A stretch of DNA of 64,000 bases from an uncultured Lachnospiraceae bacterium (lineage in GTDB: Bacteria > Bacillota > Clostridia > Lachnospirales > Lachnospiraceae). The notes under the pieces were generated by a model. The model was given only the letters and a program-made list of their open reading frames with translations. It was not told where the DNA came from and ran no database searches. Positions 42,328-50,800 of the stretch are shown one piece after another. A program made the position numbers and the translations under genes. The stretch's first letter is position 1; the number at the start of each line of letters is the position of its first letter. The stretch lies in contig CANOKL010000002.1 in NCBI GenBank assembly GCA_947566645.1, positions 62,001 to 126,000 on the forward strand, given 5' to 3'.

Positions 42328-45300
42328 TCACTGGCGGACCTTCACCTGTTTTCCTGCTCCCTTTGCTTTCAGAAGCTTTTTGTAAGCCTTTACTTTAGAT
42401 TTTGGCGCCTTAACGACTGCCTTTTCGCTAATTCCCTTGAATGCACTGTTTCCTGTCTTTTTAGACGTGAGCTTCTGGGTCTTGATGGTAACCTTTTTCA
42501 GAGCCTTACAGTGAAAGAAAGCCTTTTTCCCAATCTTTGACACCTTTTTGGGAATTACAATTTTCGTGAGCCTTGTGCATCCCGAGAATGCCTGGTCAGA
42601 TATGGAAGTAACGCTGCTTCCCAGAGTTACAGTGCTAAGCTTTACACAGCCCTTAAAGGCATTCGCCCCGATGGATGTGATATTTTTTCCGGTTTTGACT
42701 TTTTTCAGCTTCTTATTTCCCTTAAAAGCATTCTTTGCGACAGATGTTACCTTATATACAATGCCATTCGAATCTGTTATGGTTGACGGGATTACTGCTG
42801 TGGCTACGTTCTTTGTGCCGGTATAGGACACCTTGGGAGATTTACTGCTGCTGTCAGTTACCTTGAAGATTCCCTTCGCTTTTTTGTCCTTCAGGACTGT
42901 ACCCTTTTTTGCTGGCTTCACCGCAACAGTCTGCCCACCGTTATTTTTGTCATCTTTATCCTTGTTATCTTCAGGAGGCTGCTCCTGCCCTTTGGCCGTA
43001 CAGGTTACCTTATCTCCGGCAACATTCATCTCAATGTCCATGAACTGGCCGTCGTAGAATTCGATCTTTGCCTTTAGCGCCCCGTCCTTTACGGTTCCGT
43101 CGTTAAATAGGTCGCTCAGGAAGGAAATCTGGCCTTTTTCATAGTTTACGTCAAATGCCCTGCCGTACTGAAGCCAGTTCCACCATCCGGAATTCGGGCC
43201 TACGCGCACTGGAGCGCCGTTTTCCCCGGTTCCCTGATAAGCGGTAATACGTCTTACCTGGCTGCCTTTTGCATCGAACGGGATATCAATCCGTGCCTTT
43301 GTTCCTTCTGCACTCTTGTAAGATGGAGTTCCGTGGTACACCAGATACTCATGCCATACATAGCCATTGTCAAAGGTGATTTCCAGATCCTTTATTGTTC
43401 CGTATATGCCCTTTGTCCGGGCATCCTTTATAAGGCCATTTACATAATCTTTCGAGAGGATGATCTTTCCGTCTACCGTGAGGTCAGCGCCGCTTTGTCC
43501 TTCCCAGTGGTCTCCCTTGATCGTGCCTGCTTCTTCTTTATACGTGTATTCCTGATCTGTCAGCCCTTCAACTGACTTGAATTTATTTCCGTTCAGGGTA
43601 AGCGGAATCTCTACAGCATTTTCCACCTCTTTATCAAAATACATCGTATCCAGAATTGCTGCGTAGGAAATGCGATTCTCCATCGTCTTCTCAAGAGCTG
43701 CTCCGATCCGCGCATTCTTCCACTCATATGTCTTCCGGCTGATGGCAGAACCATTATCCCAGAACTGGAGGCATACGTTATTCTGGCGGGCCGTCTCGTT
43801 CATATAGTCATAATACTTCATCTCTTCGCCAAGCTGCATGCAGCTTTCTCCGGTATCATAACCGAGCACCCCATACTCGCTGACGATAACTCCGATTTTT
43901 TTGCTGAGAAATTGTTTGTTTAGCACCTCCATAAAGCTGTCAATGGATTTCCTCGGGGTATAGGTATCCCTGTCTCCGTACAGGACTTCATCAAATCCTG
44001 TTTTTCCAATATTGGACGCATAGACCCATTCGCTGTAATAATGAACCGTAGCAATGAGATTGGGGTCATTGAGACTCAGAATAAATCTGCTTAATACAGA
44101 GCTGTTTTTTTCTTCATGATTGTGAACAAAGGTGGGCATTACAATCATACGGGTTCCGTTATTTCCGCCTGATGCCCGGATAACATCATAAGCTGCCTGG
44201 TTAATCTTTGTCACCTTTTCCCGGGCAATATTCTCATTTCCTTCCGGATAAACCGGATCATACTCATTGATTGTCTCAAAGCACAGCTTATCTGATTCAT
44301 CCTTGAAGGCTTCTGCAAGCTGTCCCCAGAAATCTTTATATTTTCTATACTCCTCAGAGGTTTCCACTCCATCCCAGTATTTCAGCCATGTCCAGGAATC
44401 ATGATGGAGGTTGGTCAGTACATAGAGATCCTCGGAAAGAGCCCAGCCGATTACTTCCTTTGCCCTGTCGAGGTATTCCTTTTTAATGATATACTTGTAT
44501 TCTCCGTCTTTTGCATTCTCATTTACCGTATATCTGTGATTAATGGTAAGGGGGATTCTGATATTATCAAATTCTTTGGCCTTCGCTGCCTGGATGAGTT
44601 CTTTTGTTACTGCGGGGTTGCCCCATTCCTCTTCTCCTTTGTCCGGCTCTGCTCCTGAATCATTCGGGCACTCCAGGGAATTTCCGAGATTCCAGCCGTT
44701 TCCCATAGCTTTTACATACTCCATGGATCTGTCCGAACTCATCTCAGCCGGGATTTCCGGCTCATCCGGTTTTGGGCCGGATACTGGTGTGTAAAAGTAT
44801 ATGATGCCATCTTCCTCTGTGCTGTATGCAAAGTAAGCTTTTTCGCCTTCATATACCTTGTCGCCGTCCTTTAACCCTGCCCAGATATTTTTCAGGTCTT
44901 TTTGTTCCGGTTTAAGATCAGCGCCGACTTCGACCTTGTAGTCACCGTTTACCATAATGTGGTTTACTGTAATCCGTGCCTCTGCTGTATCCAGAATTTC
45001 AGACTGATTCCCGGCTTCCCCTGTTGAGACCGTGTCATAAACGTATCCCATGTTTTTCATTCCCGCCGCCGGCGAATCAAAAGAAAATGTCAGGTCATAA
45101 GTACCTTCCTTTTTCTCAAACACCTGCTCCGGGCTGTTCCAGCTGGCTGTCTGCACCTTTAGTTTTGTGTCGTTCTCTTTCAGACCCGACACCGTAACGT
45201 TATACGACAGCGTCTCAATATCCGTTTTTTCATATTGAGGTGCAGTGCTGTCACCTCCCTCTTCTGCCGCAGATGCAGTGGCGCTTCCAGTCCATGAGAT

Positions 45301-45351
45301 GCCGGACAGCATCGCACAGGTCAGAAGCATTGCAAGTAGCTTTTTACGCAT
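42328..45351 (-). CDS. Secreted glycoside hydrolase family 5 enzyme with BspA-type repeats
   Basis: A 1007-residue exported protein. A signal peptide (about 1-29, ending SATASAA) is followed by a domain of about 170 residues resembling a carbohydrate-binding or Ig-like module, then a GH5 catalytic domain (about 205-560). GWNLGNSLE, NLHHDSW, the acid/base Glu in FETINEYDP and the nucleophile Glu in VIVSEYGVLG are intact, so beta-1,4-glucanase or mannanase activity is expected. A beta-sandwich region follows, and the last 150 residues are BspA-type leucine-rich repeats (AFKGCVKLSTVTLGSSVTSI). The ATG at 45351 has AAAGGAGG upstream. No sortase or dockerin motif is seen; the Lys-rich repeats may mediate surface attachment. 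Confidence 0.88.
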   Translation of the reverse strand: MRKKLLAMLLTCAMLSGISWTGSATASAAEEGGDSTAPQYEKTDIETLSYNVTVSGLKENDTKLKVQTASWNSPEQVFEKKEGTYDLTFSFDSPAAGMKNMGYVYDTVSTGEAGNQSEILDTAEARITVNHIMVNGDYKVEVGADLKPEQKDLKNIWAGLKDGDKVYEGEKAYFAYSTEEDGIIYFYTPVSGPKPDEPEIPAEMSSDRSMEYVKAMGNGWNLGNSLECPNDSGAEPDKGEEEWGNPAVTKELIQAAKAKEFDNIRIPLTINHRYTVNENAKDGEYKYIIKKEYLDRAKEVIGWALSEDLYVLTNLHHDSWTWLKYWDGVETSEEYRKYKDFWGQLAEAFKDESDKLCFETINEYDPVYPEGNENIAREKVTKINQAAYDVIRASGGNNGTRMIVMPTFVHNHEEKNSSVLSRFILSLNDPNLIATVHYYSEWVYASNIGKTGFDEVLYGDRDTYTPRKSIDSFMEVLNKQFLSKKIGVIVSEYGVLGYDTGESCMQLGEEMKYYDYMNETARQNNVCLQFWDNGSAISRKTYEWKNARIGAALEKTMENRISYAAILDTMYFDKEVENAVEIPLTLNGNKFKSVEGLTDQEYTYKEEAGTIKGDHWEGQSGADLTVDGKIILSKDYVNGLIKDARTKGIYGTIKDLEITFDNGYVWHEYLVYHGTPSYKSAEGTKARIDIPFDAKGSQVRRITAYQGTGENGAPVRVGPNSGWWNWLQYGRAFDVNYEKGQISFLSDLFNDGTVKDGALKAKIEFYDGQFMDIEMNVAGDKVTCTAKGQEQPPEDNKDKDDKNNGGQTVAVKPAKKGTVLKDKKAKGIFKVTDSSSKSPKVSYTGTKNVATAVIPSTITDSNGIVYKVTSVAKNAFKGNKKLKKVKTGKNITSIGANAFKGCVKLSTVTLGSSVTSISDQAFSGCTRLTKIVIPKKVSKIGKKAFFHCKALKKVTIKTQKLTSKKTGNSAFKGISEKAVVKAPKSKVKAYKKLLKAKGAGKQVKVRQ

Positions 45352-45584
45352 TTTGTTTCCTCCTTTGATCATAAATTGAGTATTATTTGTAACGATTCAG
45401 CATTTTCTGCAAAATAGATAAAAACTGGTTTATAAAATGTGCAGGTTTGCTGAATAGTTACTAATTATTAACATCATACAGTACAATTTCATATACAAAA
45501 ACCGTGAAAATGTGATGAAAATTATGTAGAAATTTTTACATAAGAAGATGCGACATTTATAGCTTGTATCTCCGGGCTTTTTGT

Positions 45585-45603
45585 GTTATATTTTTCGTAT
45601 AAC
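45585..45603 (+). promoter_or_regulatory. Candidate GntR operator before the gntR gene
   Basis: GTTATA (45585-45590) and TATAAC (45598-45603) form an inverted repeat 20 bases before the GntR start. Just upstream, GCTTGTATC (45562-45570) matches the arms of the larger inverted repeat after the gene. The rest of 45352-45622 is AT-rich and holds no supported gene. Confidence 0.5.
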
Positions 45604-45622
45604 AAAAGAGGTGACAGTATAT

Positions 45623-45994
45623 ATGGTTATTGAGATAGATTTTAACAGCAGTGAGGCGATCTATGTCCAGCTTCAGCATCAGATTATTATGGGAATTGCA
45701 ACAGAAGTACTCCGGGAGGGGGACACTCTCCCTTCTGTGCGTCAGCTGGCAGATACAATCGGTATCAATATGCATACGGTAAATAAGGCATATTCCGTCC
45801 TGAAGCAGCAGGGCTTCATACAGCTTGACAGGAGGAAGGGAGCCGTAATCGCGATTGATATTGACAAGATACAGGCTCACGAGGAGATGAAGCAGGAGCT
45901 TCGTATCGCACTGGCAAAGGGGTGCTGTAAGAATATTAGCCGGGAAGAGGTGCATGAGCTGGTAGACAGTATATATGATGAGTATACGTTATAA
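45623..45994 (+). CDS. GntR family regulator, YtrA-type
   Basis: A 123-residue repressor. The winged helix covers about residues 10-75 (IYVQLQHQIIMGI, GDTLPSVRQLADTI, NMHTVNKAYSVLKQQGFI), and a short helical tail typical of the YtrA subfamily follows. The ATG at 45623 has AGAGGTGAC upstream. It lies directly before clpC, in the place where ctsR would be expected in bacilli, with an inverted repeat between them. YtrA-type repressors usually control adjacent transporter genes; control of clpC here is inference. Confidence 0.88.
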   Translation: MVIEIDFNSSEAIYVQLQHQIIMGIATEVLREGDTLPSVRQLADTIGINMHTVNKAYSVLKQQGFIQLDRRKGAVIAIDIDKIQAHEEMKQELRIALAKGCCKNISREEVHELVDSIYDEYTL

Positions 45995-46069
45995 TATGAT
46001 ACAAGCGTCAAAAGGCCATGCGTTTCATGTCTGCATGAAAAAGCATGCCTCCCTGGAGCTTGTATCATA
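45995..46069. promoter_or_regulatory. Inverted repeat between gntR and clpC
   Basis: TATGATACAAGC (45995-46006) and GCTTGTATCATA (46058-46069) are perfectly complementary over 12 bases and enclose a further GCATGC-rich palindromic loop (CCATGCG, CATG, GCATGCC). There is no T-run, so it is not a typical terminator. The half-site GCTTGTATC also lies upstream of gntR (45562). Confidence 0.7.
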
Positions 46070-46101
46070 ACATGATTATAGAACAGAAAGGAACTGACAA
46101 C

Positions 46102-48540
46102 ATGAATTATACGGAACAGGCAAATGAGGTGCTGCGGATTGCAAAGGCAGCCGCAAAGGAGCTTCACCACCCTTATGTGGGGACAGAGCATCTGCTTCTG
46201 GGGCTCAGAAAGGTTTATACAGGCGTTGCGGGCCAGGTTCTCGCCGCAAATGGACTGGAAGAGGAAAATATCTATAAGGTTGTGGATGAGCTGATCTCTC
46301 CGGTAGGAGATGTGACCTTCAAGGAAAGTCCTGAGTTCAGCCCCCGCCTGGGTTATATACTGGACGAGAGTGTGAATGAGGCGCTGCGTCTCGGTTCAGA
46401 TGAGATTGGAACCGAGCACATGCTTCTTGCCATGCTGAAAGAGGTGGACTGTGTGGCTACCCGGATCCTCATTACACTGAATATTAATATTCAGAAGATC
46501 TTCCAGGAGATTCTGAATGTTACCGGGGTGGATGTAAAGGAATACCAGGGGGATGCCATGCAGGAAGGCTATAAAGGAAAGGAAGGCGTCCTCAGGCAGT
46601 ATGGAACGGATCTGACTCTTGAAGCAGAAGATGGAAAGCTTGACCCGGTTATCGGCAGAGAGGCAGAGATTCACAGACTGATGCAGATTTTAAGCAGACG
46701 TACGAAGAATAATCCGTGTCTCGTAGGGGAGCCGGGTGTGGGCAAGACAGCAGTGGTTGAAGGACTGGCAGCCCAGATTGCCACGGGAGTGGTGCCGGAC
46801 AGCATGAAGGATAAGAGGATTCTTACCATGGATCTTGCCGGCATGATTGCAGGCTCCAAGTACAGAGGCGAGTTCGAAGAGCGTATGAAACGCCTGATCC
46901 AGGAGGTGAAGGCTGCCGGAAATGTGATTTTATTTCTTGACGAGGTGCACACGATTATCGGCGCCGGAGGCGCTGAAGGCGCCATGGATGCATCCAATAT
47001 ACTGAAGCCTGCTCTTGCAAGGGGAGAGTTTCAGCTGATTGGCGCCACGACAATTGTGGAATACAGGAAATACATTGAAAAAGATGCTGCTCTGGAAAGA
47101 AGGTTTCAGCCGGTTACTGTAGAAGAGCCGGATGAAAGCCACTGCCTGAATATTCTGGGAGGATTGAAGAGCAGATACGAGGAGCACCACCATGTGTCAA
47201 TAGATGAGGAGGCGCTGGAAGCGGCGGTGCAGCTGTCTGACCGCTATATCAGTGACCGGTTTCTGCCGGATAAGGCGATTGACGTACTGGATGAGGCATG
47301 CTCCAAGGTTGCGCTCAGGGGCTTTAAGGTCCCGGAGCGGATCTATGAGCTGGAAGAGATGATCCAGACTCTTGGCAGGGAGATGGAAGAGGCTATCGTC
47401 AGGGGAGATATGGCGGAGGCATCCATGCTCCATAAGGAAAAGAATGCGGCAGAGAAGAAGCTGGAGCGTACAAGGAAGAACTTTCAGTCGAAGAATGCAA
47501 AGAGACAGATGTGCGTTACGGAGGATGACATTGCAGATGTGGTGTCTGAATGGACAAAGGTGCCGGTGAGAAGACTTCAGGAATCAGAAGGAGCGCGGCT
47601 TAAGAAGCTGGAGCAGACGCTTCATAAGCGTGTCATCGGACAGGAGGAGGCTGTAACGGCAGTGGCAAAGGCAGTCAGAAGAGGCCGTGTCGGGCTCAAA
47701 GATCCGGGGCGTCCGATTGGTTCCTTCTTATTCCTGGGGCCTACAGGCGTTGGGAAGACGGAGCTGTCGAAAGCGCTGTCCGAGACTCTGTTTGGAAATG
47801 AAGATTCCATGATCCGTGTTGACATGTCAGAGTATATGGAGAAGCACAGTGTGGCGAAGATGATCGGGTCGCCTCCGGGATATATCGGACATGATGACGG
47901 CGGACAGCTCAGTGAGCAGGTAAGGCGTCATCCGTATTCTGTGATTCTGTTTGATGAGATTGAGAAGGCGCATCCGGATGTATTTAATATCCTGCTGCAG
48001 GTTCTGGATGACGGGCACATTACAGATTCCCAGGGGCGGAAGGTGGATTTCCGCAACACGGTGATCATTATGACGTCCAATGCAGGGGCACAGTCGATTA
48101 TTGACCCAAAGAAGCTTGGCTTTAATGTAAAGGAGGATAAGGCTGGAGATTACAAGCGCATGAAGTCCAATGTACTGAATGAGATTAAGCTGGTCTTTCG
48201 TCCGGAATTCCTGAACAGGATTGATGAGATCATCGTCTTCCATCCACTTGGGGAGGAGGAGATGAAGCGGATTGTGAGCCTGATGTGCAAGGATGTGGTC
48301 AGGCGGGCGAAGGAGCAGCTTGACATTACGCTTACCATCCGTGATTCTGTGAAGAAGCATATCGTGGAGACTGGTACGGATAAAAAATACGGGGCAAGGC
48401 CTTTGCGCCGCGCCGTACAGAGCCAGCTGGAGGATAAGCTTGCAGAGGCACTGCTTTCCGGGGATGTGACAAGAGAGAGCGAGGTTGTGGCAGGGCTATC
48501 GAAAAAAGAAATAAAATTTACAATGAAGACTACAAATTAG
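46102..48540 (+). CDS. clpC: ATP-dependent Clp protease ATP-binding subunit ClpC
   Basis: An 812-residue AAA+ unfoldase that feeds substrates to ClpP. The double Clp_N repeat covers about 1-145, the first AAA+ domain has GEPGVGKTA, the coiled-coil M domain follows, and the second AAA+ domain has GPTGVGKTE and ILFDEIEKAHPDVF. The VGSPPGY-type pore loop reads SPPGYIGHDDGG. The ATG at 46102 has AAAGGAA upstream. Its usual Firmicute partners ctsR, mcsA and mcsB are absent; a GntR gene precedes it and radA follows one gene later. Confidence 0.96.
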   Translation: MNYTEQANEVLRIAKAAAKELHHPYVGTEHLLLGLRKVYTGVAGQVLAANGLEEENIYKVVDELISPVGDVTFKESPEFSPRLGYILDESVNEALRLGSDEIGTEHMLLAMLKEVDCVATRILITLNINIQKIFQEILNVTGVDVKEYQGDAMQEGYKGKEGVLRQYGTDLTLEAEDGKLDPVIGREAEIHRLMQILSRRTKNNPCLVGEPGVGKTAVVEGLAAQIATGVVPDSMKDKRILTMDLAGMIAGSKYRGEFEERMKRLIQEVKAAGNVILFLDEVHTIIGAGGAEGAMDASNILKPALARGEFQLIGATTIVEYRKYIEKDAALERRFQPVTVEEPDESHCLNILGGLKSRYEEHHHVSIDEEALEAAVQLSDRYISDRFLPDKAIDVLDEACSKVALRGFKVPERIYELEEMIQTLGREMEEAIVRGDMAEASMLHKEKNAAEKKLERTRKNFQSKNAKRQMCVTEDDIADVVSEWTKVPVRRLQESEGARLKKLEQTLHKRVIGQEEAVTAVAKAVRRGRVGLKDPGRPIGSFLFLGPTGVGKTELSKALSETLFGNEDSMIRVDMSEYMEKHSVAKMIGSPPGYIGHDDGGQLSEQVRRHPYSVILFDEIEKAHPDVFNILLQVLDDGHITDSQGRKVDFRNTVIIMTSNAGAQSIIDPKKLGFNVKEDKAGDYKRMKSNVLNEIKLVFRPEFLNRIDEIIVFHPLGEEEMKRIVSLMCKDVVRRAKEQLDITLTIRDSVKKHIVETGTDKKYGARPLRRAVQSQLEDKLAEALLSGDVTRESEVVAGLSKKEIKFTMKTTN

Positions 48541-48571
48541 TCGTGATTTCATATATAATAGGGGTATCAAG

Positions 48572-48608
48572 GTTGCTATGAGCGGTCTCCCGGGCCGTGA
48601 ATAGTAAC
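48572..48608. repeat. 37 bp CCGTGAATAGTAAC-family palindrome
   Basis: GTTGCTATGAGCGG at the left, CCGTGAATAGTAAC at the right, enclosing TCTCCCGGG. It lies between clpC and the next gene. Confidence 0.7.
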
Positions 48609-48636
48609 GTATCAAGAACTTAGGAGGAGACAAAAA

Positions 48637-49050
48637 GTGGCAGCGGTAAAAGAACTTTTAAGAGCAGAAGTAGACGGTTCATTAAGCTTCGGAGACTACA
48701 CACTGGCGAGTAAGACTAAGCTCGAGGGATTTGAATTTCAGGGAGACATCTATAAGGTAAAGACATTTGCCGAGATTACAAAGGTGGAAAGGAACGGCAT
48801 GTTTGTATACGAGTCCGTACCGGGAACTGCAGTGGAGAACTTTAAGGCATCAGCGAGCGAGATCAGCTTCACCGTATCAGGGATGAAGGATGCGCAGGTT
48901 ACGCTGGAGCTGGAGGCTGACAGTGAATATGTCGTCTATATGGACGGTGTGAATGCCGGAAATATGAAGACTAACTTAAGCGGGAAATTAAGTATGAGTG
49001 CCGAGCTTGCACCAGATAAAAGTGTAGAGATTAAGGTTGAGAAGAATTAA
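48637..49050 (+). CDS. Conserved protein of unknown function
   Basis: A 137-residue beta-rich protein starting at GTG 48637, with AGGAGGAGA nine bases upstream. It begins MAAVKELLRAEVDGSLSFGD and has no signal peptide or membrane segment. Similar proteins are common in Lachnospiraceae beside clpC/radA and are sometimes labelled endosialidase, a label I see no sequence reason to accept. The position between clpC and radA suggests co-transcription with the stress genes. A strong terminator follows. Confidence 0.75.
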   Translation: MAAVKELLRAEVDGSLSFGDYTLASKTKLEGFEFQGDIYKVKTFAEITKVERNGMFVYESVPGTAVENFKASASEISFTVSGMKDAQVTLELEADSEYVVYMDGVNAGNMKTNLSGKLSMSAELAPDKSVEIKVEKN

Positions 49051-49073
49051 AGAAGTGAAAAATTAAACAGGCG

Positions 49074-49105
49074 AAAAGTGTGCGCATTTGCGCACACTTT
49101 TTGTG
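49074..49105 (+). terminator. Terminator after the conserved 137-residue protein gene
   Basis: AAAAGTGTGCGCA pairs with TGCGCACACTTTT around two bases, then TTG. Confidence 0.88.
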
Positions 49106-49194
49106 AATGAGTGAGTAGGCCGGAAGCTCTTTAGAGCCTCCAGCCGTACAGGTGGAATTATTTTTGGAATGACAGAATTAATAGGAGAAGGGTT

Positions 49195-50556
49195 ATGGCT
49201 AAGGCAAAGAAAAGTATTTATTTTTGTCAGAACTGCGGACATGAGGAAAGCAAGTGGCTCGGGCAGTGCCCGATGTGTAAGGAATGGAATACATTTGTGG
49301 AAGAGAGGACAGGGGCTGTAAAGTCCGGTGCAGGAACCGTGAAGACAAGGAGAGAGGCAAAGGCTGTGACCTTACAAAGTGTGTCTGCAGATGAGGATGA
49401 GAGAATACTGACAGAGATCGGGGAACTTGACCGGGTGCTTGGAGGCGGAATCGTACCGGGCTCTCTTGTGCTGGTAGGAGGGGATCCTGGCATCGGGAAA
49501 TCTACACTGCTTCTGCAGGTGTGCAGGAAGCTTTCGGACAGTAACAGGAAGATTCTGTATATATCAGGGGAGGAATCGCAAAAACAGATTAAAATGCGGG
49601 CAAACCGGATGGGAAAGTTTTCCGACACCCTGTTTCTTCTGTGTGAAACCAACCTGGATCTGATTCGGGGCGTCATCGAAGAGCAGAAGCCGGATATGGC
49701 AGTGATTGATTCCATTCAGACGATGTATGACGATGCGGTAGCCTCTGCGCCTGGTAGCGTATCCCAGGTGCGGGAGTCTACCAACATTTTTATGCAGCTT
49801 GCGAAAGGGCTTGGTATCACGATCTTTCTTGTGGGCCATGTGACAAAGGAAGGCACGGTGGCGGGTCCGCGGGTACTGGAGCATATGGTGGATACTGTGC
49901 TGTATTTTGAAGGGGACAGACATGCCTCTTACCGGATTCTCAGAAGTGTAAAGAACCGCTTTGGCTCTACCAATGAGATCGGAGTGTTTGAGATGCGGGA
50001 TAAAGGGCTTGTGGAGGTCGAGAATCCTTCGGAATTCATGCTGAACGGAAGACCGGAGTGTGCATCCGGCTCTGTCGTGGCATGCTCCATTGAAGGGACG
50101 CGTCCCATGCTCCTTGAGATACAGGCGCTGGTGTGCCGCAGCAACTTCGGAATGCCCAGGCGGACAGCAGCCGGACTTGATTATAACAGGGTGAATCTTC
50201 TCATGGCAGTGCTGGAAAAACGGCTGGGACTGCCCCTCTCCAACTATGATGCCTATGTGAACATTGCAGGAGGAATCAGGATGAATGAACCGGCCACAGA
50301 CCTGGGGGTTGTTATGTCGATTGTGTCAAGCTACAAGAACCGTCCGGTTGCCGGGGATACGATCGTCTTCGGCGAGGTGGGGCTGAGCGGCGAGGTGCGG
50401 GCGGTTACGATGCCGGAGCAGCGCGTGGCTGAGGCGAAGAAGCTGGGCTTTAAGACCTGTATTATGCCGGCTGTGTCTGTGAAGACAGTAGGAAAGACGG
50501 AGGGAATGGAGATTATCGGGGTGAAGACAGTGAATCAGGCGATGCAGCTTATGTAA
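49195..50556 (+). CDS. radA: DNA repair protein RadA
   Basis: A 453-residue branch-migration ATPase. The N-terminal zinc finger (CQNCGHEESKWLGQCPMC), the RecA core with GGDPGIGKST, the family-specific KNRFG motif, and a C-terminal Lon-protease-like domain are all present. It acts in recombination and repair of stalled forks. It is preceded by its own GGAGAAGGG site. Confidence 0.97.
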   Translation: MAKAKKSIYFCQNCGHEESKWLGQCPMCKEWNTFVEERTGAVKSGAGTVKTRREAKAVTLQSVSADEDERILTEIGELDRVLGGGIVPGSLVLVGGDPGIGKSTLLLQVCRKLSDSNRKILYISGEESQKQIKMRANRMGKFSDTLFLLCETNLDLIRGVIEEQKPDMAVIDSIQTMYDDAVASAPGSVSQVRESTNIFMQLAKGLGITIFLVGHVTKEGTVAGPRVLEHMVDTVLYFEGDRHASYRILRSVKNRFGSTNEIGVFEMRDKGLVEVENPSEFMLNGRPECASGSVVACSIEGTRPMLLEIQALVCRSNFGMPRRTAAGLDYNRVNLLMAVLEKRLGLPLSNYDAYVNIAGGIRMNEPATDLGVVMSIVSSYKNRPVAGDTIVFGEVGLSGEVRAVTMPEQRVAEAKKLGFKTCIMPAVSVKTVGKTEGMEIIGVKTVNQAMQLM

Positions 50557-50636
50557 AAGAGAGTGTGCCAGGGGTGTGCTGGCAGCGCCTGGAGTTCGAT
50601 GTATGGCTGTATAAATATATGAGTGTGCTGGTGCGG

Positions 50637-50800
50637 TAGTATAGCCTTGCGTAATTAACGGTGAATTCTGCACCAGCTATTTCTGCCGGTACAGCGTTGC
50701 CGTCAATCAACGATGCCACCGCATCGCCTCATTCCTCCGTCTTGTCCTGACAAAAATATCAGGCACATTATTCACCGTTAATTATGCAACGCTGTACTAG
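50637..50800. mobile_element. 164 bp MITE-like element, copy 3 (divergent interior)
   Basis: It has the same length as copies 1 and 2 and the same ends (TAGTATAGCCTTGCGTAATT at the left, inverted CTAGTACAGCGTTGCATAAT at the right), with GTGAATTCTGCACC and GCACATTATTCACCG conserved next to them. The central 70 bases are unrelated to the other copies. The right end overlaps the last codons of coaBC on the minus strand and supplies its TAA. Confidence 0.85.

Noticed and set aside
45995..46069. CtsR operator before clpC
   Set aside because: Only one GTCAAA-like half-site is present; the tandem heptanucleotide required by CtsR is missing.
48637..49050. Endosialidase function for the 137-residue protein
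   Set aside because: The protein is small, lacks a signal peptide and shows no sialidase motif; the name seems to be a propagated label.
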